Shown: positions 43,930 to 55,106, counted from the first letter of the stretch. The stretch is 64,000 nt of DNA from Vibrio hangzhouensis (GCF_900107935.1 NZ_FNVG01000013.1:62001-126000), one strand, 5' to 3'. The notes: generated by a model from the sequence alone, not told the origin. Translations and numbers: made by a program.

Positions 43930-44664
43930 TTATTTGTTAGATGAAAGTATATATTGCTGACTTACATCCACTAAAGCAATATCTTTAATAAATTCTCTTC
44001 CTAGTAGTATAGGGTGGGTCATTTGCGAGCGATCCGCCAGTGTAAACTGCGCTTTTTCATGGATTTTTCCTACACGGATCCACAATTCGATGACAGCTCT
44101 GCGCTCCATTTTGTCACTGGTGGATTGGCGGATTTTGACGTGTCTGACCACAGGAGCTTCGATCCAGCGTTTTTCTTGCTGTTTTGCCTTGTCGTCGACT
44201 AAATGAAATTTAACCCACTGCTTGCCATCACGCTCAAATGCCTGAACGTCAACGGCGTTCAGTGACGAGGTCACGGCACCAGTGTCGACTCGGGCATCGA
44301 AAGAGCGGTTTAGCATGTCAATTTCCACTTTTTCAACAGAGCCCAGGACAACCGGGCTGGAAATGGACGGCACGGCGATAATGGCAGGAAGAGGTTTTGA
44401 CTGGTCGGCACTATCAGAGCCATCCATCTGCTGATTTTCCAGTGCTTCGAGCTTCTCTGTAAGGACAATAATTTCTGACTCTAGACTGTCGATATAGTCA
44501 GTCTGGTTACTTAGCTGAAGATCAAGGTTGGTCAGGCGATTTTCAATGCGTTGTTCTGATTGTTCTATTGCAGTTAACGTATTCTGGTGCAGTTCTTGGT
44601 GATTGACTGTGGAGCATCCGGAAAGTAAACCGATGGCGACAAGTGGTGCCAAGCGTTTGTACAT
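43930..44664 (-). CDS. Retropepsin-like aspartic protease lipoprotein (RimB/ATP-dependent zinc protease family)
   Basis: 244 residues. Lipoprotein signal with lipobox LLSGC (C17), then a coiled coil from about 25 to 78, a Pro/Ser linker, and the retropepsin-like domain with the catalytic ARVDTGAVTSSLNA (D127-T128-G129) and the second family motif HPILLGREFI. As a lipoprotein with Cys-Ser-Thr after the lipobox (no Asp at +2), it should sit in the outer membrane facing the periplasm. Database names call the family 'ATP-dependent zinc protease', but the motif is aspartic. First gene of the three-gene unit. Confidence 0.82.
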   Translation of the reverse strand: MYKRLAPLVAIGLLSGCSTVNHQELHQNTLTAIEQSEQRIENRLTNLDLQLSNQTDYIDSLESEIIVLTEKLEALENQQMDGSDSADQSKPLPAIIAVPSISSPVVLGSVEKVEIDMLNRSFDARVDTGAVTSSLNAVDVQAFERDGKQWVKFHLVDDKAKQQEKRWIEAPVVRHVKIRQSTSDKMERRAVIELWIRVGKIHEKAQFTLADRSQMTHPILLGREFIKDIALVDVSQQYILSSNK

Positions 44665-44823
44665 CTTAAACCCTAAAACAAGTTATGGAACTGGAATAAT
44701 TTAGCGGGGATTTTAGCTTATCAAACAGGGAGTAGGATACTCCCTATTGTCAGAGCTACGTCAGAGTTATAAGTGGCAGGTCAAATGCTGAAAAGATGTG
44801 ACACAATCAGCATTATTTTGTCG

Positions 44824-45801
44824 CTAATTGCTTGGATTTTCAGCAATTAATATTGCACGGCGTGGTGCTGGGTAGCCCTCGACTGTTTTGGAAGGATCGT
44901 TCTGGTCCAGGTATTCAGGAAGTGAATTGTGAGTCATCCAGTCAGTCGTACGTTGCTCGTCCGTCGTTGTTACATTTTCATCAACAATACGGACGTTCTC
45001 AAAGCCGACTTTCTCAAGCCAAACTTTCAAAGCCAGAGCGGATGGGAAGAAGTAAACGTTTCGCATCTGCGCATAGCGATCGACGGGCACTAAGACGGCG
45101 TTCTCATCCCCTTCAATGACCAGAGTTTCCAGCACCAATTCCCCGCCCGGTAGCAACTGATTTTTCAACTGAATCAAATGGTCTAGCGGTGAGCGGCGAT
45201 GATACAGAACACCCATGCTGAATACGGTGTCAAAGGCTTGTAATTCAGGCAGTTGCTCGATACCCAGTGGGAGTAGGTGAGCACGTTGGTCCCCCCCCAT
45301 CAGTTTGCGAATTGCTTCAAACTGAACCAGAAAAAGGTGGGACGGGTCGATGCCCACACACAGACGTGCACCTTCACCCAGCATGCGCCACATGTGATAG
45401 CCGTTACCACAGCCTACATCCAACACAGAACGGTTTTTCAGTGGTGAGATGTGCGGCAGTACGCGGTCCCATTTCCAGTCTGAGCGCCACTCCGTATCGA
45501 TGTGAATATCGTGGACGGTATACGGACCTTTGCGCCATGGGTGAAATGTACGCAGTAGGCTCTCCAGTTTTTTCTTTTCACCGACAGAAATTGGCGTTGA
45601 ATGGCTGATGGTTACGCTGTCTTTGATATCGATTGTGTCAGGCTGACCTAGATCGATTTTTGCCAACGCGCGCAACCAGCGGTCAAAGTCACCGTGTTGT
45701 GCATTTTGCCAGTCAGTCAACTGCTGCGGCAGAATATTCAGCCAAGGCTGCAGTCGTGTATCTTGCGCGATAAGCTGGTAAAAATTTGCAAAGTTAAACA
45801 T
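44824..45801 (-). CDS. cmoB: tRNA U34 carboxymethyltransferase CmoB
   Basis: Transfers the carboxymethyl group of carboxy-SAM to 5-hydroxyuridine 34, giving cmo5U in tRNAs that read extended codon sets. 325 residues. SAM-fold motif [20 protein letters not shown] and [12 protein letters not shown] identify CmoB. 48 bp downstream of cmoA on the same strand. Confidence 0.96.
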   Translation of the reverse strand: MFNFANFYQLIAQDTRLQPWLNILPQQLTDWQNAQHGDFDRWLRALAKIDLGQPDTIDIKDSVTISHSTPISVGEKKKLESLLRTFHPWRKGPYTVHDIHIDTEWRSDWKWDRVLPHISPLKNRSVLDVGCGNGYHMWRMLGEGARLCVGIDPSHLFLVQFEAIRKLMGGDQRAHLLPLGIEQLPELQAFDTVFSMGVLYHRRSPLDHLIQLKNQLLPGGELVLETLVIEGDENAVLVPVDRYAQMRNVYFFPSALALKVWLEKVGFENVRIVDENVTTTDEQRTTDWMTHNSLPEYLDQNDPSKTVEGYPAPRRAILIAENPSN

Positions 45802-45849
45802 GGCGTTCTCTACTTGTTGTTAGTTGGCAAGGAGTCATAAGTCAGGGGG

Positions 45850-46599
<750 letters not shown>

Positions 46600-46606
46600 T
46601 TACGTG

Positions 46607-46635
46607 TACTCTTTTGATGATTGTCATCAAGAGTA
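46607..46635. promoter_or_regulatory. Palindrome just upstream of cmoA
   Basis: TACTC-(TT)-TTGATGA-TTG-TCATCAA-GAGTA: 12 paired positions around a 3-nt centre, with a two-base bulge on one side. It could be an operator or a hairpin in the cmoA leader. No T-run. Confidence 0.45.
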
Positions 46636-46743
46636 GACGAACTCGCTAAAAATTAGGCGCGATAAAAAAGGCGCGCATTTTACGTCATTTGAGGCGAGAT
46701 GTCATTACTGCTGTAGCAAGTGGCTTTTATGGCTCAGTTCGCG

Positions 46744-47622
46744 TTAAAACATTGAAATTTGATGATCATCTCGAAGGCTTGGAAACGTTGGCAGATCAGT
46801 CAGGTCGAGGTTTCCAGGCTGAGACACTTTGAATTGATTATAGAGCTTCATTGCCAGTTCTGGCGCTTCCACATTATCGGGTGTGTGAATCATTAAATAA
46901 GGCTGTTTGCCCTCTACTATCCATTGAGCGAGTTTTTTCTGCCATGGCTTAAAGAAAGCCAGGTTGGCCTCCATATCTGGGTGCCCGATAAAGCGGATCA
47001 TTGGATGGTCAGCAGTAGCAATGGCATGCACTGGGACTTTAGGTTTTTTCTCGTGTGCGTCGATGACCGCCGCAGTATCTGGCTTCGCGGCGAATACTGG
47101 CCGAGAGTCCATAATAATTCGGTCGATGTGTTCTTCCATTAGCCAATGGTTAAATGCGCGCTCTTCATCAGATTTATTGAAGAAGCCCAAATGACGAACT
47201 TCGACTCCAAGTTTCATATCTGAAGGAAACTTGGAACAGAAGTTTTGAAGAGCAGGAAGGTCAGCGGGAGAGAACTTACTGGGCAATTGAATCGTCCACA
47301 TGCCAATTTTATGATGCAATGGTGCCATCACCTGTAAAAAGGCCAACAGTTCATCCTGGCACTGGTTCAACATACGCTCGTGGGTAATGACTTTAGGGAG
47401 TTTGAAGGTAAAGCGAAACTTATCTGAAGTTGCCTGATTCCAACTCGCAACGGTTTTTACGTTAGGGGTAGCGTAAAACGTGGTATTACCTTCGACAGTA
47501 TGAAATACCGAGGCATAGCGCTCGAGACGCTCTGCTGGTTTGGTGCCTTTGCCGTAGAAAGAATGTTGCCAGTCGCTGTGAGACCACATGGTCAAACCCA
47601 ATCTCATTTTAAGATCGCTCAT
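46744..47622 (-). CDS. yecE: DUF72 family protein (YecE-like)
   Basis: 292 residues. TIM-barrel-like DUF72 protein with the family's N-terminal LGLTMWSHSDWQHSFY, VEGNTTFYATP and FTFKLPKVITHER, and a C-terminal IRFIGHP...AQWIVEGKQPYLMIHTPDN. Function unknown, though the fold resembles Xyl-isomerase/endonuclease IV barrels. ATG after AAAGGA. It lies upstream of cmoA-cmoB on the same strand. In E. coli the gene is also near cmoA/aspS, so the neighbourhood is conserved. Confidence 0.9.
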   Translation of the reverse strand: MSDLKMRLGLTMWSHSDWQHSFYGKGTKPAERLERYASVFHTVEGNTTFYATPNVKTVASWNQATSDKFRFTFKLPKVITHERMLNQCQDELLAFLQVMAPLHHKIGMWTIQLPSKFSPADLPALQNFCSKFPSDMKLGVEVRHLGFFNKSDEERAFNHWLMEEHIDRIIMDSRPVFAAKPDTAAVIDAHEKKPKVPVHAIATADHPMIRFIGHPDMEANLAFFKPWQKKLAQWIVEGKQPYLMIHTPDNVEAPELAMKLYNQFKVSQPGNLDLTDLPTFPSLRDDHQISMF

Positions 47623-47845
47623 ATTGATTCCTTTGTCTCATTCCGTCATTTACCGCAGGGCGATAGCAACAGGATTTGTTGATATTTTATTCGTTTCAGG
47701 TGTTCTGGCGTGGCAACAGGCAATTAAACACAACAATTCTGTCAAATTAGGTCGATTTTAGACGATTTTCCGAGTATAAATGAACCTTTGATTTTGTGGG
47801 TGGTGTTTGAGTAGGCGACATTGACGCCGTCACCCGCAATATAGA

Positions 47846-47871
47846 TTTCATATAAACGTTTTCATATAAAC
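47846..47871 (+). repeat. 12-bp direct repeat upstream of aspS
   Basis: TTTCATATAAAC occurs at 47846-47857 and 47860-47871, 24 bp before the aspS start. It could be a replication-slippage duplication or a site in the leader. Confidence 0.7.
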
Positions 47872-47894
47872 AATCGGAAATTGGGAAATTCATT

Positions 47895-49670
47895 ATGCGT
47901 AGCCATTACTGTGGTCACCTGAACAAGTCCCTTGCAGGACAAACTGTAGAACTGTGCGGCTGGGTAAACCGTCGCCGTGATTTAGGCGGTCTTATCTTTA
48001 TTGATATGCGAGATCGTGAAGGTATCGTTCAGGTTGTTGTTGATCCAGATATGGCTGATGCTTATGAAGTAGCGAACCAACTTCGTAACGAATTCTGCAT
48101 CAAGCTAACTGGTGAAGTTCGTGTGCGTCCAGAGAGTCAGGTCAACAAAGACATGGCGACCGGTGAAGTTGAGATTATTGCAAAAGGTCTTGAAATCATT
48201 AACCGCAGCGACGTACTGCCTTTAGACTTCAACCAAACTAACACTGAAGAACAGCGTCTGAAGTACCGCTACATCGACCTGCGTCGCCCAGAGATGAGTG
48301 ATCGAATCAAGCTGCGTGCAAAAGCATCTAGCTTTGTGCGTCGCTTCCTGGATGACAACGGCTTCCTGGACATCGAAACGCCAGTACTGACAAAAGCAAC
48401 GCCAGAAGGTGCTCGTGACTATCTGGTACCAAGCCGTGTTCACAAAGGTTCGTTCTACGCACTTCCTCAGTCTCCACAGCTATTCAAACAGCTACTGATG
48501 ATGTCTGGTTTCGACCGCTACTATCAAATCGTTAAGTGCTTCCGTGATGAAGACTTGCGTGCTGACCGTCAGCCAGAATTCACTCAGATCGATATCGAAA
48601 CTTCATTCATGTCGGCTGACCAAGTACGTGAAGTGACAGAAAAAATGGTTCGCGACATGTGGCAAGAGCTACTGAACGTAGACCTGGGTCAGTTCCCGGT
48701 AATGCCATTTGCTGAAGCGATTCGTCGTTTCGGTAGCGACAAGCCAGATCTACGTAACCCACTAGAGCTTGTTGACGTTGCTGATCTTCTAAAAGACGTT
48801 GAGTTCAAAGTATTCTCAGGTCCTGCTAACGACGAAAAAGGTCGTGTAGCGGTTATCCGAGTCCCAGGCGGCGCTTCACTAACTCGTAAGCAAATCGATG
48901 GCTATGCTGAGTACGTAGGTATCTACGGCGCGAAAGGTCTGGCATGGATGAAGGTTAACGACCGTGCAGCGGGCATGGAAGGTATCCAATCTCCAGTGGC
49001 TAAATTCCTGAACGAAGATGTGATCAACGGCATTCTTGAGCGTACTAATGCAGAGTCTGGTGACATCATTCTATTTGGCGCAGACAAAGCAAATACGGTT
49101 GCAGAAGCAATGGGCGCACTACGTCTTAAGCTGGGTAAAGATCTTGAGCTTACTGACGAGTCTAAGTGGGCACCACTTTGGGTTGTTGACTTCCCAATGT
49201 TCGAAGAAGATGATGAAGGTAACCTGCACGCAATGCACCACCCATTCACGTCTCCTCTTGGCGTAAATGCGGAAGAGCTAAAAGCGAATCCGGCAGCCGC
49301 TAACTCAAACGCATACGACATGGTTCTAAACGGCTATGAAGTGGGCGGTGGCAGCGTTCGTATCCACAATGCTGAAATGCAGTCAGCAGTATTCGAAATT
49401 CTTGGCATCGATGCGCAGGAGCAACGCGAGAAGTTTGGCTTCCTGTTAGACGCGCTTAAGTTCGGTACTCCACCGCACGCCGGTCTGGCATTCGGTCTTG
49501 ACCGTCTAGTGATGTTGTTATGTGGGACAGAGAACATCCGTGACGTTATCGCATTCCCGAAAACAACCGCAGCAGCGTGTCTGCTAACAGACGCACCAAG
49601 CGTAGCAAATCCAGCTGCACTTGAAGAGCTAGCGATTGCTGTAACGGCAGCGAAAGAGAAAGACGCTTAA
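47895..49670 (+). CDS. aspS: Aspartyl-tRNA synthetase
   Basis: Charges tRNA-Asp. 591 residues, bacterial-type with the N-terminal OB-fold anticodon-binding domain (about 1-105), the class II core (motif 2 [16 protein letters not shown], motif 3 [15 protein letters not shown]) and the inserted GAD domain (about 290-420). ATG start. Codon use is that of a highly expressed gene. Followed by a terminator and then yebC. Confidence 0.98.
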   Translation: MRSHYCGHLNKSLAGQTVELCGWVNRRRDLGGLIFIDMRDREGIVQVVVDPDMADAYEVANQLRNEFCIKLTGEVRVRPESQVNKDMATGEVEIIAKGLEIINRSDVLPLDFNQTNTEEQRLKYRYIDLRRPEMSDRIKLRAKASSFVRRFLDDNGFLDIETPVLTKATPEGARDYLVPSRVHKGSFYALPQSPQLFKQLLMMSGFDRYYQIVKCFRDEDLRADRQPEFTQIDIETSFMSADQVREVTEKMVRDMWQELLNVDLGQFPVMPFAEAIRRFGSDKPDLRNPLELVDVADLLKDVEFKVFSGPANDEKGRVAVIRVPGGASLTRKQIDGYAEYVGIYGAKGLAWMKVNDRAAGMEGIQSPVAKFLNEDVINGILERTNAESGDIILFGADKANTVAEAMGALRLKLGKDLELTDESKWAPLWVVDFPMFEEDDEGNLHAMHHPFTSPLGVNAEELKANPAAANSNAYDMVLNGYEVGGGSVRIHNAEMQSAVFEILGIDAQEQREKFGFLLDALKFGTPPHAGLAFGLDRLVMLLCGTENIRDVIAFPKTTAAACLLTDAPSVANPAALEELAIAVTAAKEKDA

Positions 49671-49724
49671 TTACCGGTTGGTTAATTACCCAGCGTTTAG
49701 CCTCTTGAGCGAAACCAATTGATG

Positions 49725-49752
49725 AAAACTCCCGCATTTGCGGGAGTTTTTG
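49725..49752 (+). terminator. aspS terminator
   Basis: ACTCCCGC-ATTT-GCGGGAGT stem, flanked by AAAA and followed by TTTTTG. Confidence 0.92.
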
Positions 49753-49820
49753 TTTTTAAATTCTGTATAGTTATACCAACATAAAAGTAATCCGATTTCA
49801 TAGAACTCAAAGGATTTATC

Positions 49821-50567
49821 ATGGCAGGCCACAGTAAATGGGCGAACATTCGCCACCGAAAAGCAGCGCAAGATGCCAAGCGAGGCAAGATCTTCACCAA
49901 GTTGATTCGAGAAATCGTCGTCGCAGCGAAAGAAGGGGGTGGAGAAGTTGATAATAACCCGAGACTGCGTGCCGCAATTGATAAAGCGCTTTCCAATAAT
50001 ATGACCCGTGACACTGTAAATCGAGCTGTTAGCCGAGGCGCTGGTGGCGAGGGCGATGACAATATGGAAACGGTCATCTACGAAGGTTACGGTCCGGGGG
50101 GCACGGCAGTAATGGTTGAGTGTATGACTGACAACCGCAACCGAACGGTATCAGGTGTTCGTCACGCGTTTTCTAAAGCGGGTGGTAATCTGGGCACAGA
50201 CGGCAGCGTGAATTACCTTTTTGACAAGAAAGGAGTCATTTCTTATGCGCCTGGCCTGGATGAAGACGAAGTGATGGAAGCCGCATTAGAAGGGGGTGCC
50301 GATGATATCGAAACTGCTGACGATGGTGCGATTGACGTTTACACGACACCAGCGGATTTTGGCGCGGTCAAAGACGCGTTGGATGCTGCTGGTTATCAGG
50401 CAGATAACGCTGAAGTGACGTTAGTACCATCAACGAAAGCGGAACTCGACAAAACTACGGCACCAAAACTGCTTCGTCTTGTCGATGCTCTGGAAGATTT
50501 GGATGACGTTCAGGAGGTGTACCATAACGGTGACATTTCTGATGACGTAGCTGCAACCTTAGAATAA
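49821..50567 (+). CDS. yebC: YebC/PmpR family DNA-binding regulatory protein
   Basis: 248 residues, N-terminus [24 protein letters not shown] as in E. coli YebC. Cytoplasmic three-domain protein. The family has been described as transcriptional regulators, and a related role in translating proline-rich stretches has been reported for some members. 13 bp upstream of ruvC, as in E. coli. Confidence 0.96.
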   Translation: MAGHSKWANIRHRKAAQDAKRGKIFTKLIREIVVAAKEGGGEVDNNPRLRAAIDKALSNNMTRDTVNRAVSRGAGGEGDDNMETVIYEGYGPGGTAVMVECMTDNRNRTVSGVRHAFSKAGGNLGTDGSVNYLFDKKGVISYAPGLDEDEVMEAALEGGADDIETADDGAIDVYTTPADFGAVKDALDAAGYQADNAEVTLVPSTKAELDKTTAPKLLRLVDALEDLDDVQEVYHNGDISDDVAATLE

Positions 50568-50580
50568 CTGGCGAGACAAG

Positions 50581-51102
50581 ATGTCAATTATATTAGGAAT
50601 CGATCCCGGTTCACGTATTACGGGGTACGGTGTTATTCGCCAGCAAGGTAGACACTTACATTATTTGGGAAGTGGCTGTATTCGTACCTCAGAGTCGGAG
50701 TTACCTGGCCGATTAAAGCAGATCTATGCAGGGGTTAGCGAGATCATTACCCAATTTCAGCCAGATGTATTCGCGATTGAACAGGTATTCATGGCTAAAA
50801 ATGCCGATTCTGCCCTTAAGCTGGGTCAGGCTCGCGGAAGTGCCATTGTCGCCGCAGTGAATGCCGATCTTCCGGTTTATGAATATGCTGCCCGATTGAT
50901 CAAACAAGCTGTGGTAGGCACCGGTGGCGCAGACAAAGCACAAGTGCAGCATATGGTCATGACGATGTTAAAGTTGCCGGCAAAACCGCAAGCGGATGCG
51001 GCCGATGCACTGGGTGTGGCGATTTGTCATGCCAACACCAATAAAACTCTCGTTGCTTTGGCAGGTAAAGCAACTGGCGCTAAAAAAGGCCGTTATCGTT
51101 AG
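50581..51102 (+). CDS. ruvC: Holliday junction resolvase RuvC
   Basis: 173-residue RNase H-fold endonuclease that cuts Holliday junctions at preferred sites with RuvAB. Catalytic acids lie in [12 protein letters not shown] (Asp7), FAIEQVF (Glu) and the C-terminal [16 protein letters not shown] (Asp pair). ATG start 13 bp after yebC. ruvAB lie 1.7 kb downstream, separated by a chemoreceptor gene. Confidence 0.97.
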   Translation: MSIILGIDPGSRITGYGVIRQQGRHLHYLGSGCIRTSESELPGRLKQIYAGVSEIITQFQPDVFAIEQVFMAKNADSALKLGQARGSAIVAAVNADLPVYEYAARLIKQAVVGTGGADKAQVQHMVMTMLKLPAKPQADAADALGVAICHANTNKTLVALAGKATGAKKGRYR

Positions 51103-51181
51103 CGATAGTTTTAACGATAGCTAGCCCACAGTTTTAGAGCCTTTCCTCTAATATCTCTTGTTAATTATTTGTTAACTTCTT

Positions 51182-51219
51182 AAAATTGGTCCGATGAGTG
51201 AAGTCAAAGGACCAATTTT
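51182..51219 (+). terminator. Large hairpin between ruvC and the chemoreceptor gene
   Basis: AAAATTGGTCC / GGACCAATTTT perfect 11-bp stem with a 16-nt loop. The right arm ends in TTTT, so it probably terminates the ruvC transcript. It is 33 bp before the chemoreceptor start. Confidence 0.65.
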
Positions 51220-51252
51220 CTGAATACTCGAATAATTAAGGAAAACAACGGT

Positions 51253-52680
51253 ATGTGGCACCATTTTATTTATAACTCTCAACAGCTCTCTCGCAATACC
51301 CTCAGAAAAGCAGAGATCACTGCAGTGTTCTCTGTCGTTGCTCTGATTGTCGGACTCTACAGTGCGATTAAGTGGCAGACAAACGGGCACGCTTCGTTAT
51401 TTCTCACATCTTTAACTCTTGTTGTCATTGAAGTGTTAGCGCTGGCCACGCTTCGGTTCAGCAAAATGATTACGCTGGCTCTCAATATTGGCTTTTTGGG
51501 CATGGTGGTTCACGCTATCAACATCATTTACCAAAGTGGCGGTATTGTCGATTCTACCCAGTCATTCTGGGCACCGCTCTTGATTGTGGCTTTCTACCTT
51601 TCCGCTTCACGGGCTATGGCTTTAGCGTGGAGCGTTGTCATATTGGTCATCGCGGCTTCAATGACGTATTTGCACACCACGGGATATCACTTCCCGACCA
51701 TTTTACTTTCCGAGTCCAAGCAAAATATTGAAATCTGGTCGGGGATGTTGCTGCCCCTGTTTGTAATTTGTTTTGCCCAGAACTTTACTTCTAAGCAAAA
51801 GGAGAGCGCCATCTCCCGCGCAGAAAAAGCTCAGCAGGAGAGTGCACTGCAAGCGGATAAAGCGTCAGCGGGCGAAAAGAAAATGGACAATATGCTGGTG
51901 GCGGTAAATCACAGTGTCCGGGAGTTGGATGAGGTGATCCATCAGGTGAATACGCAGGCCTCTCAGTTAGACAGCAACGTGCAATCTTTGGGAATTAATA
52001 GTGCTTCTCAGGCCAGTGCTGCGGAAGAGATGAGTCAGCAGCTCGAACAGTTGTCATCGTTTACCCAGGAGTCGGTGAACTTTATGGAACAAGTTATTGT
52101 TCAGACCGAGGCGATTAAACAACAGGCAGAAAGCAGCTCAGATATGTTAAACGCCTCGACGGACGCGATCGCCAACATCGACAACAGCAACCAGAAAGTA
52201 GTGTCGGTGATCGAATTGATCACCTCTGTGGCGGAACAGACCAATCTGTTGGCACTCAATGCGGCAATTGAAGCGGCGAGGGCAGGTGAACATGGTCGTG
52301 GTTTTGCCGTGGTTGCGGATCAGGTTCGCGAATTGTCTTCGAAAACCAGTAACTCAGTGGAAGAAATCCGCGCCTTGATCAACCACAGCCAGCAGGAAAT
52401 TGATTCTGGCCAGAAGACAATACAGACCACAGTAACTGAACTGAGCGAGATGATAGAGCAGGTGCAGACCATCTCGTCGGAAATCACTGATCTCAGCCAG
52501 TTAGTGACTCAGCAAAACCAAGCGATTGGAGAGTTGGATCAGGCAAGCAGTGATGTCGCGCAATCGGTCGTAGGCAGCAAGGCAATAGCAGAAGACATCC
52601 AAACCATCAGTGACCAACTTAACCAGCAGATCAAAGAAGGCACAGAATTATCCGAACGTCTTCGTGCAGTGATGGCCTAA
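51253..52680 (+). CDS. Methyl-accepting chemotaxis protein with multi-TM N-terminus
   Basis: 475 residues. Unlike the other two receptors here, the N-terminal ~190 residues hold about six hydrophobic helices ([18 protein letters not shown] to [15 protein letters not shown]) with no large periplasmic domain and no clear HAMP. The C-terminal half is the signalling coiled coil with tip [20 protein letters not shown]...[15 protein letters not shown] near 327-362 (DQV in place of the commoner DEV). It may sense a membrane or intracellular cue. It separates ruvC from ruvA and is bounded by two perfect hairpins. ATG start with AAGGA ten bases upstream. Confidence 0.9.
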   Translation: MWHHFIYNSQQLSRNTLRKAEITAVFSVVALIVGLYSAIKWQTNGHASLFLTSLTLVVIEVLALATLRFSKMITLALNIGFLGMVVHAINIIYQSGGIVDSTQSFWAPLLIVAFYLSASRAMALAWSVVILVIAASMTYLHTTGYHFPTILLSESKQNIEIWSGMLLPLFVICFAQNFTSKQKESAISRAEKAQQESALQADKASAGEKKMDNMLVAVNHSVRELDEVIHQVNTQASQLDSNVQSLGINSASQASAAEEMSQQLEQLSSFTQESVNFMEQVIVQTEAIKQQAESSSDMLNASTDAIANIDNSNQKVVSVIELITSVAEQTNLLALNAAIEAARAGEHGRGFAVVADQVRELSSKTSNSVEEIRALINHSQQEIDSGQKTIQTTVTELSEMIEQVQTISSEITDLSQLVTQQNQAIGELDQASSDVAQSVVGSKAIAEDIQTISDQLNQQIKEGTELSERLRAVMA

Positions 52681-52690
52681 AATTTCATGA

Positions 52691-52718
52691 GAATAACTGG
52701 ATACCCATCCAGTTATTC
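52691..52718. terminator. Hairpin after the multi-TM chemoreceptor gene
   Basis: GAATAACTGG-ATACCCAT-CCAGTTATTC perfect 10-bp stem, 11 bp past the stop, without a T-run. It may be a weak terminator or 3'-end protector before ruvA. Confidence 0.55.
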
Positions 52719-52760
52719 TATATCCTAACCCCTATTGCAATTAACATGAGACATTAAACT

Positions 52761-53378
52761 GTGATAGGACGATTACGTGGCACTCTTATCGAGAAACAAC
52801 CGCCAGAACTATTGATTGAGGTGGGTGGCGTTGGCTATGAAGTTCAGATGCCAATGAGCTGTTTCTACGAACTACCAGAAATTGGGCAGGAAGCCATTAT
52901 CTATACCCACTTTGTGGTGCGTGAAGATGCTCAGTTGCTTTATGGTTTTAACACAGTCCGCGAACGTGCTCTGTTCAGAGAAGTGATTAAAGCAAACGGC
53001 GTAGGTCCAAAACTGGGCCTGGGTATTCTTTCCGGTATGTCTGCAAGTCAGTTTGTCTCTTGTGTAGAACGCGAAGATATTTCTACTCTGGTTAAGCTTC
53101 CTGGTGTTGGTAAGAAGACGGCGGAACGTCTTGTGGTCGAAATGAAAGACCGCCTTAAGGGGTGGGGCGCTGGCGATCTGTTTACACCTGCAACCGATGC
53201 TGCGCCTATGGACAGTGTGTCGGCGATGGCGGCAGACAATGCGGAAGAAGAAGCGGTAAGTGCACTACTTGCTCTGGGCTATAAGCCGACTCAGGCTTCC
53301 AAAGTGATTTCTCAGGTCGCAAAACCTGACATGACCAGCGAAGCACTGATTCGTGAAGCACTGCGTGCTATGGTTTAA
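52761..53378 (+). CDS. ruvA: Holliday junction branch migration protein RuvA
   Basis: 205 residues, GTG start ([28 protein letters not shown]). Domain I OB fold, domain II with paired helix-hairpin-helix motifs ([34 protein letters not shown]) and domain III (about 150-205) that binds RuvB. Tetramer that holds the junction open. 37 bp before ruvB. Confidence 0.97.
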   Translation: MIGRLRGTLIEKQPPELLIEVGGVGYEVQMPMSCFYELPEIGQEAIIYTHFVVREDAQLLYGFNTVRERALFREVIKANGVGPKLGLGILSGMSASQFVSCVEREDISTLVKLPGVGKKTAERLVVEMKDRLKGWGAGDLFTPATDAAPMDSVSAMAADNAEEEAVSALLALGYKPTQASKVISQVAKPDMTSEALIREALRAMV

Positions 53379-53415
53379 CTATCAGGCTGGATAAAGATCA
53401 GAGAGAACCCGTGAA

Positions 53416-54423
53416 ATGATTGAAGCAGATCGCCTAATAGCGCCAGAGAATCCTGTCTTTAAAGATGAAGATGTCATCGACCGAGCGATTCGCCCTAAGA
53501 AACTTGCAGATTATGAAGGGCAAGAGCACGTTAGTGATCAGATGGAGATATTCATCAAAGCCGCCCAGCTTCGAAACGAAGCGCTCGACCATTTATTGAT
53601 ATTCGGCCCTCCAGGTCTGGGTAAAACCACTCTGGCCAATATCGTAGCCAACGAGATGGAGGTTAATATCCGAACCACATCAGGGCCGGTCCTTGAAAAA
53701 GCGGGAGATTTGGCGGCGCTGTTGACCAACCTGGAAGAGAATGACGTCCTGTTCATTGATGAGATCCACCGCCTGAGCCCGATGGTGGAAGAGGTGCTGT
53801 ATCCGGCTATGGAAGACTATCAGCTCGATATCATGATCGGTGAAGGCCCGGCGGCTCGTTCAATCAAGATAGATCTGCCTCCGTTCACCCTGATTGGAGC
53901 CACCACTAGAGCGGGTTCTCTGACCTCACCGCTGAGAGACCGTTTTGGTATTGTCCAGCGTCTGGAGTATTACAAAATTGCCGATCTGCAGAAAATCGTG
54001 CAGCGCAGTGCTGGTTGTCTGGGACTGTCAATGGATCCAGAAGGCGCACTAGAGATAGCACGCCGTGCGCGAGGTACACCACGTATCGCTAACCGCCTGC
54101 TAAGACGAGTGCGGGACTATGCAGAAGTGAAGGGTAACGGCCATATTTGTGCCGAGATCGCGGATAAAGCATTGAATATGCTGGATGTCGACCATCAGGG
54201 CTTCGACTACATGGACAGGAAGTTGCTATTGGCAATCATGGAGAAGTTCTCCGGTGGACCTGTAGGTCTCGATAACCTGGCCGCAGCTATCGGCGAAGAA
54301 AAAGACACCATAGAAGATGTGATCGAACCGTATCTAATCCAACAGGGCTATTTGCAGCGCACCCCGCGAGGCCGAATTGCCTCGGATAGGGCGTATTTGC
54401 ACTTTGGAATTGATAAGGTTTAG
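53416..54423 (+). CDS. ruvB: Holliday junction branch migration helicase RuvB
   Basis: AAA+ motor of the RuvABC complex. 335 residues. Walker [12 protein letters not shown] (about 62-72), Walker [10 protein letters not shown], sensor 1 IGATTRAG, the Arg-finger region [14 protein letters not shown], and a C-terminal winged-helix domain. ATG at 53416, 37 bp after ruvA, as a ruvAB operon. Confidence 0.98.
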   Translation: MIEADRLIAPENPVFKDEDVIDRAIRPKKLADYEGQEHVSDQMEIFIKAAQLRNEALDHLLIFGPPGLGKTTLANIVANEMEVNIRTTSGPVLEKAGDLAALLTNLEENDVLFIDEIHRLSPMVEEVLYPAMEDYQLDIMIGEGPAARSIKIDLPPFTLIGATTRAGSLTSPLRDRFGIVQRLEYYKIADLQKIVQRSAGCLGLSMDPEGALEIARRARGTPRIANRLLRRVRDYAEVKGNGHICAEIADKALNMLDVDHQGFDYMDRKLLLAIMEKFSGGPVGLDNLAAAIGEEKDTIEDVIEPYLIQQGYLQRTPRGRIASDRAYLHFGIDKV

Positions 54424-54527
54424 GTGATCGTGCAGCGATAGTTCCAGAATCGCTCTCGTTATCCCCATACTCACCGTCGTCCTCGTTCTCACGGGGGTGA
54501 CGGATTATTTGTGGTGTCTGTTGCGGC

Positions 54528-54566
54528 GCGTCGTAGCCTTGGGGTTACCATCTGGACGCTTTTTTT
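54528..54566 (+). terminator. Probable ruvAB terminator
   Basis: GCGTC / GACGC stem with a 22-nt loop, followed directly by T7. The long loop weakens the call, but position and T-run fit. Confidence 0.5.
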
Positions 54567-54639
54567 GAGCCAGCTTCTAAGCCAGAAGACTGTCAAAGTT
54601 GACAAGGCTTCCCACTAATCTGCTTAGGCAGAAGTTGTA

Positions 54640-54954
54640 TCACCAGAGCTCTGCTTCAATTTCGGCTTCATCCATATCCTCCTGATCCGCGTAGTATTCC
54701 AATTCTGCCTCATCGGCAGCCATTTCACACTCGGCGCGGTTATATTCACCGTCAATGACTGCCACACCTGCACCAATTGCCGCGCCCGTACCTGCGTTGC
54801 CCGCCACAGCGCCAGCGACCCCACCAATAACTGCACCATCGATAGCATCAGTTAGTGGGGAGCTATAGCACTCATCGATAGCAAAAGCGGGTTGCATTAA
54901 GCAGGCAGCAGATAAAGTTGCTATCGCGATAAAAGGGAAGTTCAGTTTAATCAT
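54640..54954 (-). CDS. Secreted glycine-zipper protein of unknown function
   Basis: 104 residues. Sec signal peptide MIKLNFPFIAIATLSAACLMQPAFA, then a short Cys-containing segment (IDECYSSP), a Gly/Ala-rich glycine zipper (about 38-68: AIDGAVIGGVAGAVAGNAGTGAAIGAG...) and a strongly acidic C-terminus (ADEAELEYYADQEDMDEAEIEAELW). Two Cys (29 and 76) could form a disulfide. Glycine zippers often insert into or stabilise membranes. No family recognised. ATG preceded by GAGGTCA. Third of three reverse-strand genes between ruvB and cydA, behind tandem terminators. Confidence 0.65.
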   Translation of the reverse strand: MIKLNFPFIAIATLSAACLMQPAFAIDECYSSPLTDAIDGAVIGGVAGAVAGNAGTGAAIGAGVAVIDGEYNRAECEMAADEAELEYYADQEDMDEAEIEAELW

Positions 54955-55022
54955 TTCAGTGACCTCGAATGTATTGTTTGGTGGCGGGTAGCCGTTGAGG
55001 TGTTAGTTTTCACCCCAATGGA

Positions 55023-55054
55023 AAAAACCGCCCGGCAAAAGTAGCCTGCCGGAC
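55023..55054 (-). terminator. Second of two tandem terminators after the outer-membrane barrel gene
   Basis: On the reverse strand CCGGCA / TGCCGG with a 9-10-nt loop, then GCGGTTTTTT. It lies between the barrel gene and the glycine-zipper gene. Confidence 0.75.
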
Positions 55055-55074
55055 GTAATATGGGTGTTCCAATG

Positions 55075-55106
55075 AAAAAAAGCGCCGGCGGTTGCTGCCG
55101 CGGGCA
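55075..55106 (-). terminator. First of two tandem terminators after the outer-membrane barrel gene
   Basis: On the reverse strand GCCCGCGG / CCGCCGGC (one mismatch), then GC and T7. A further GCCCCGC / GCGGGGC hairpin stands a few bases upstream (about 55113-55134). Confidence 0.8.
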
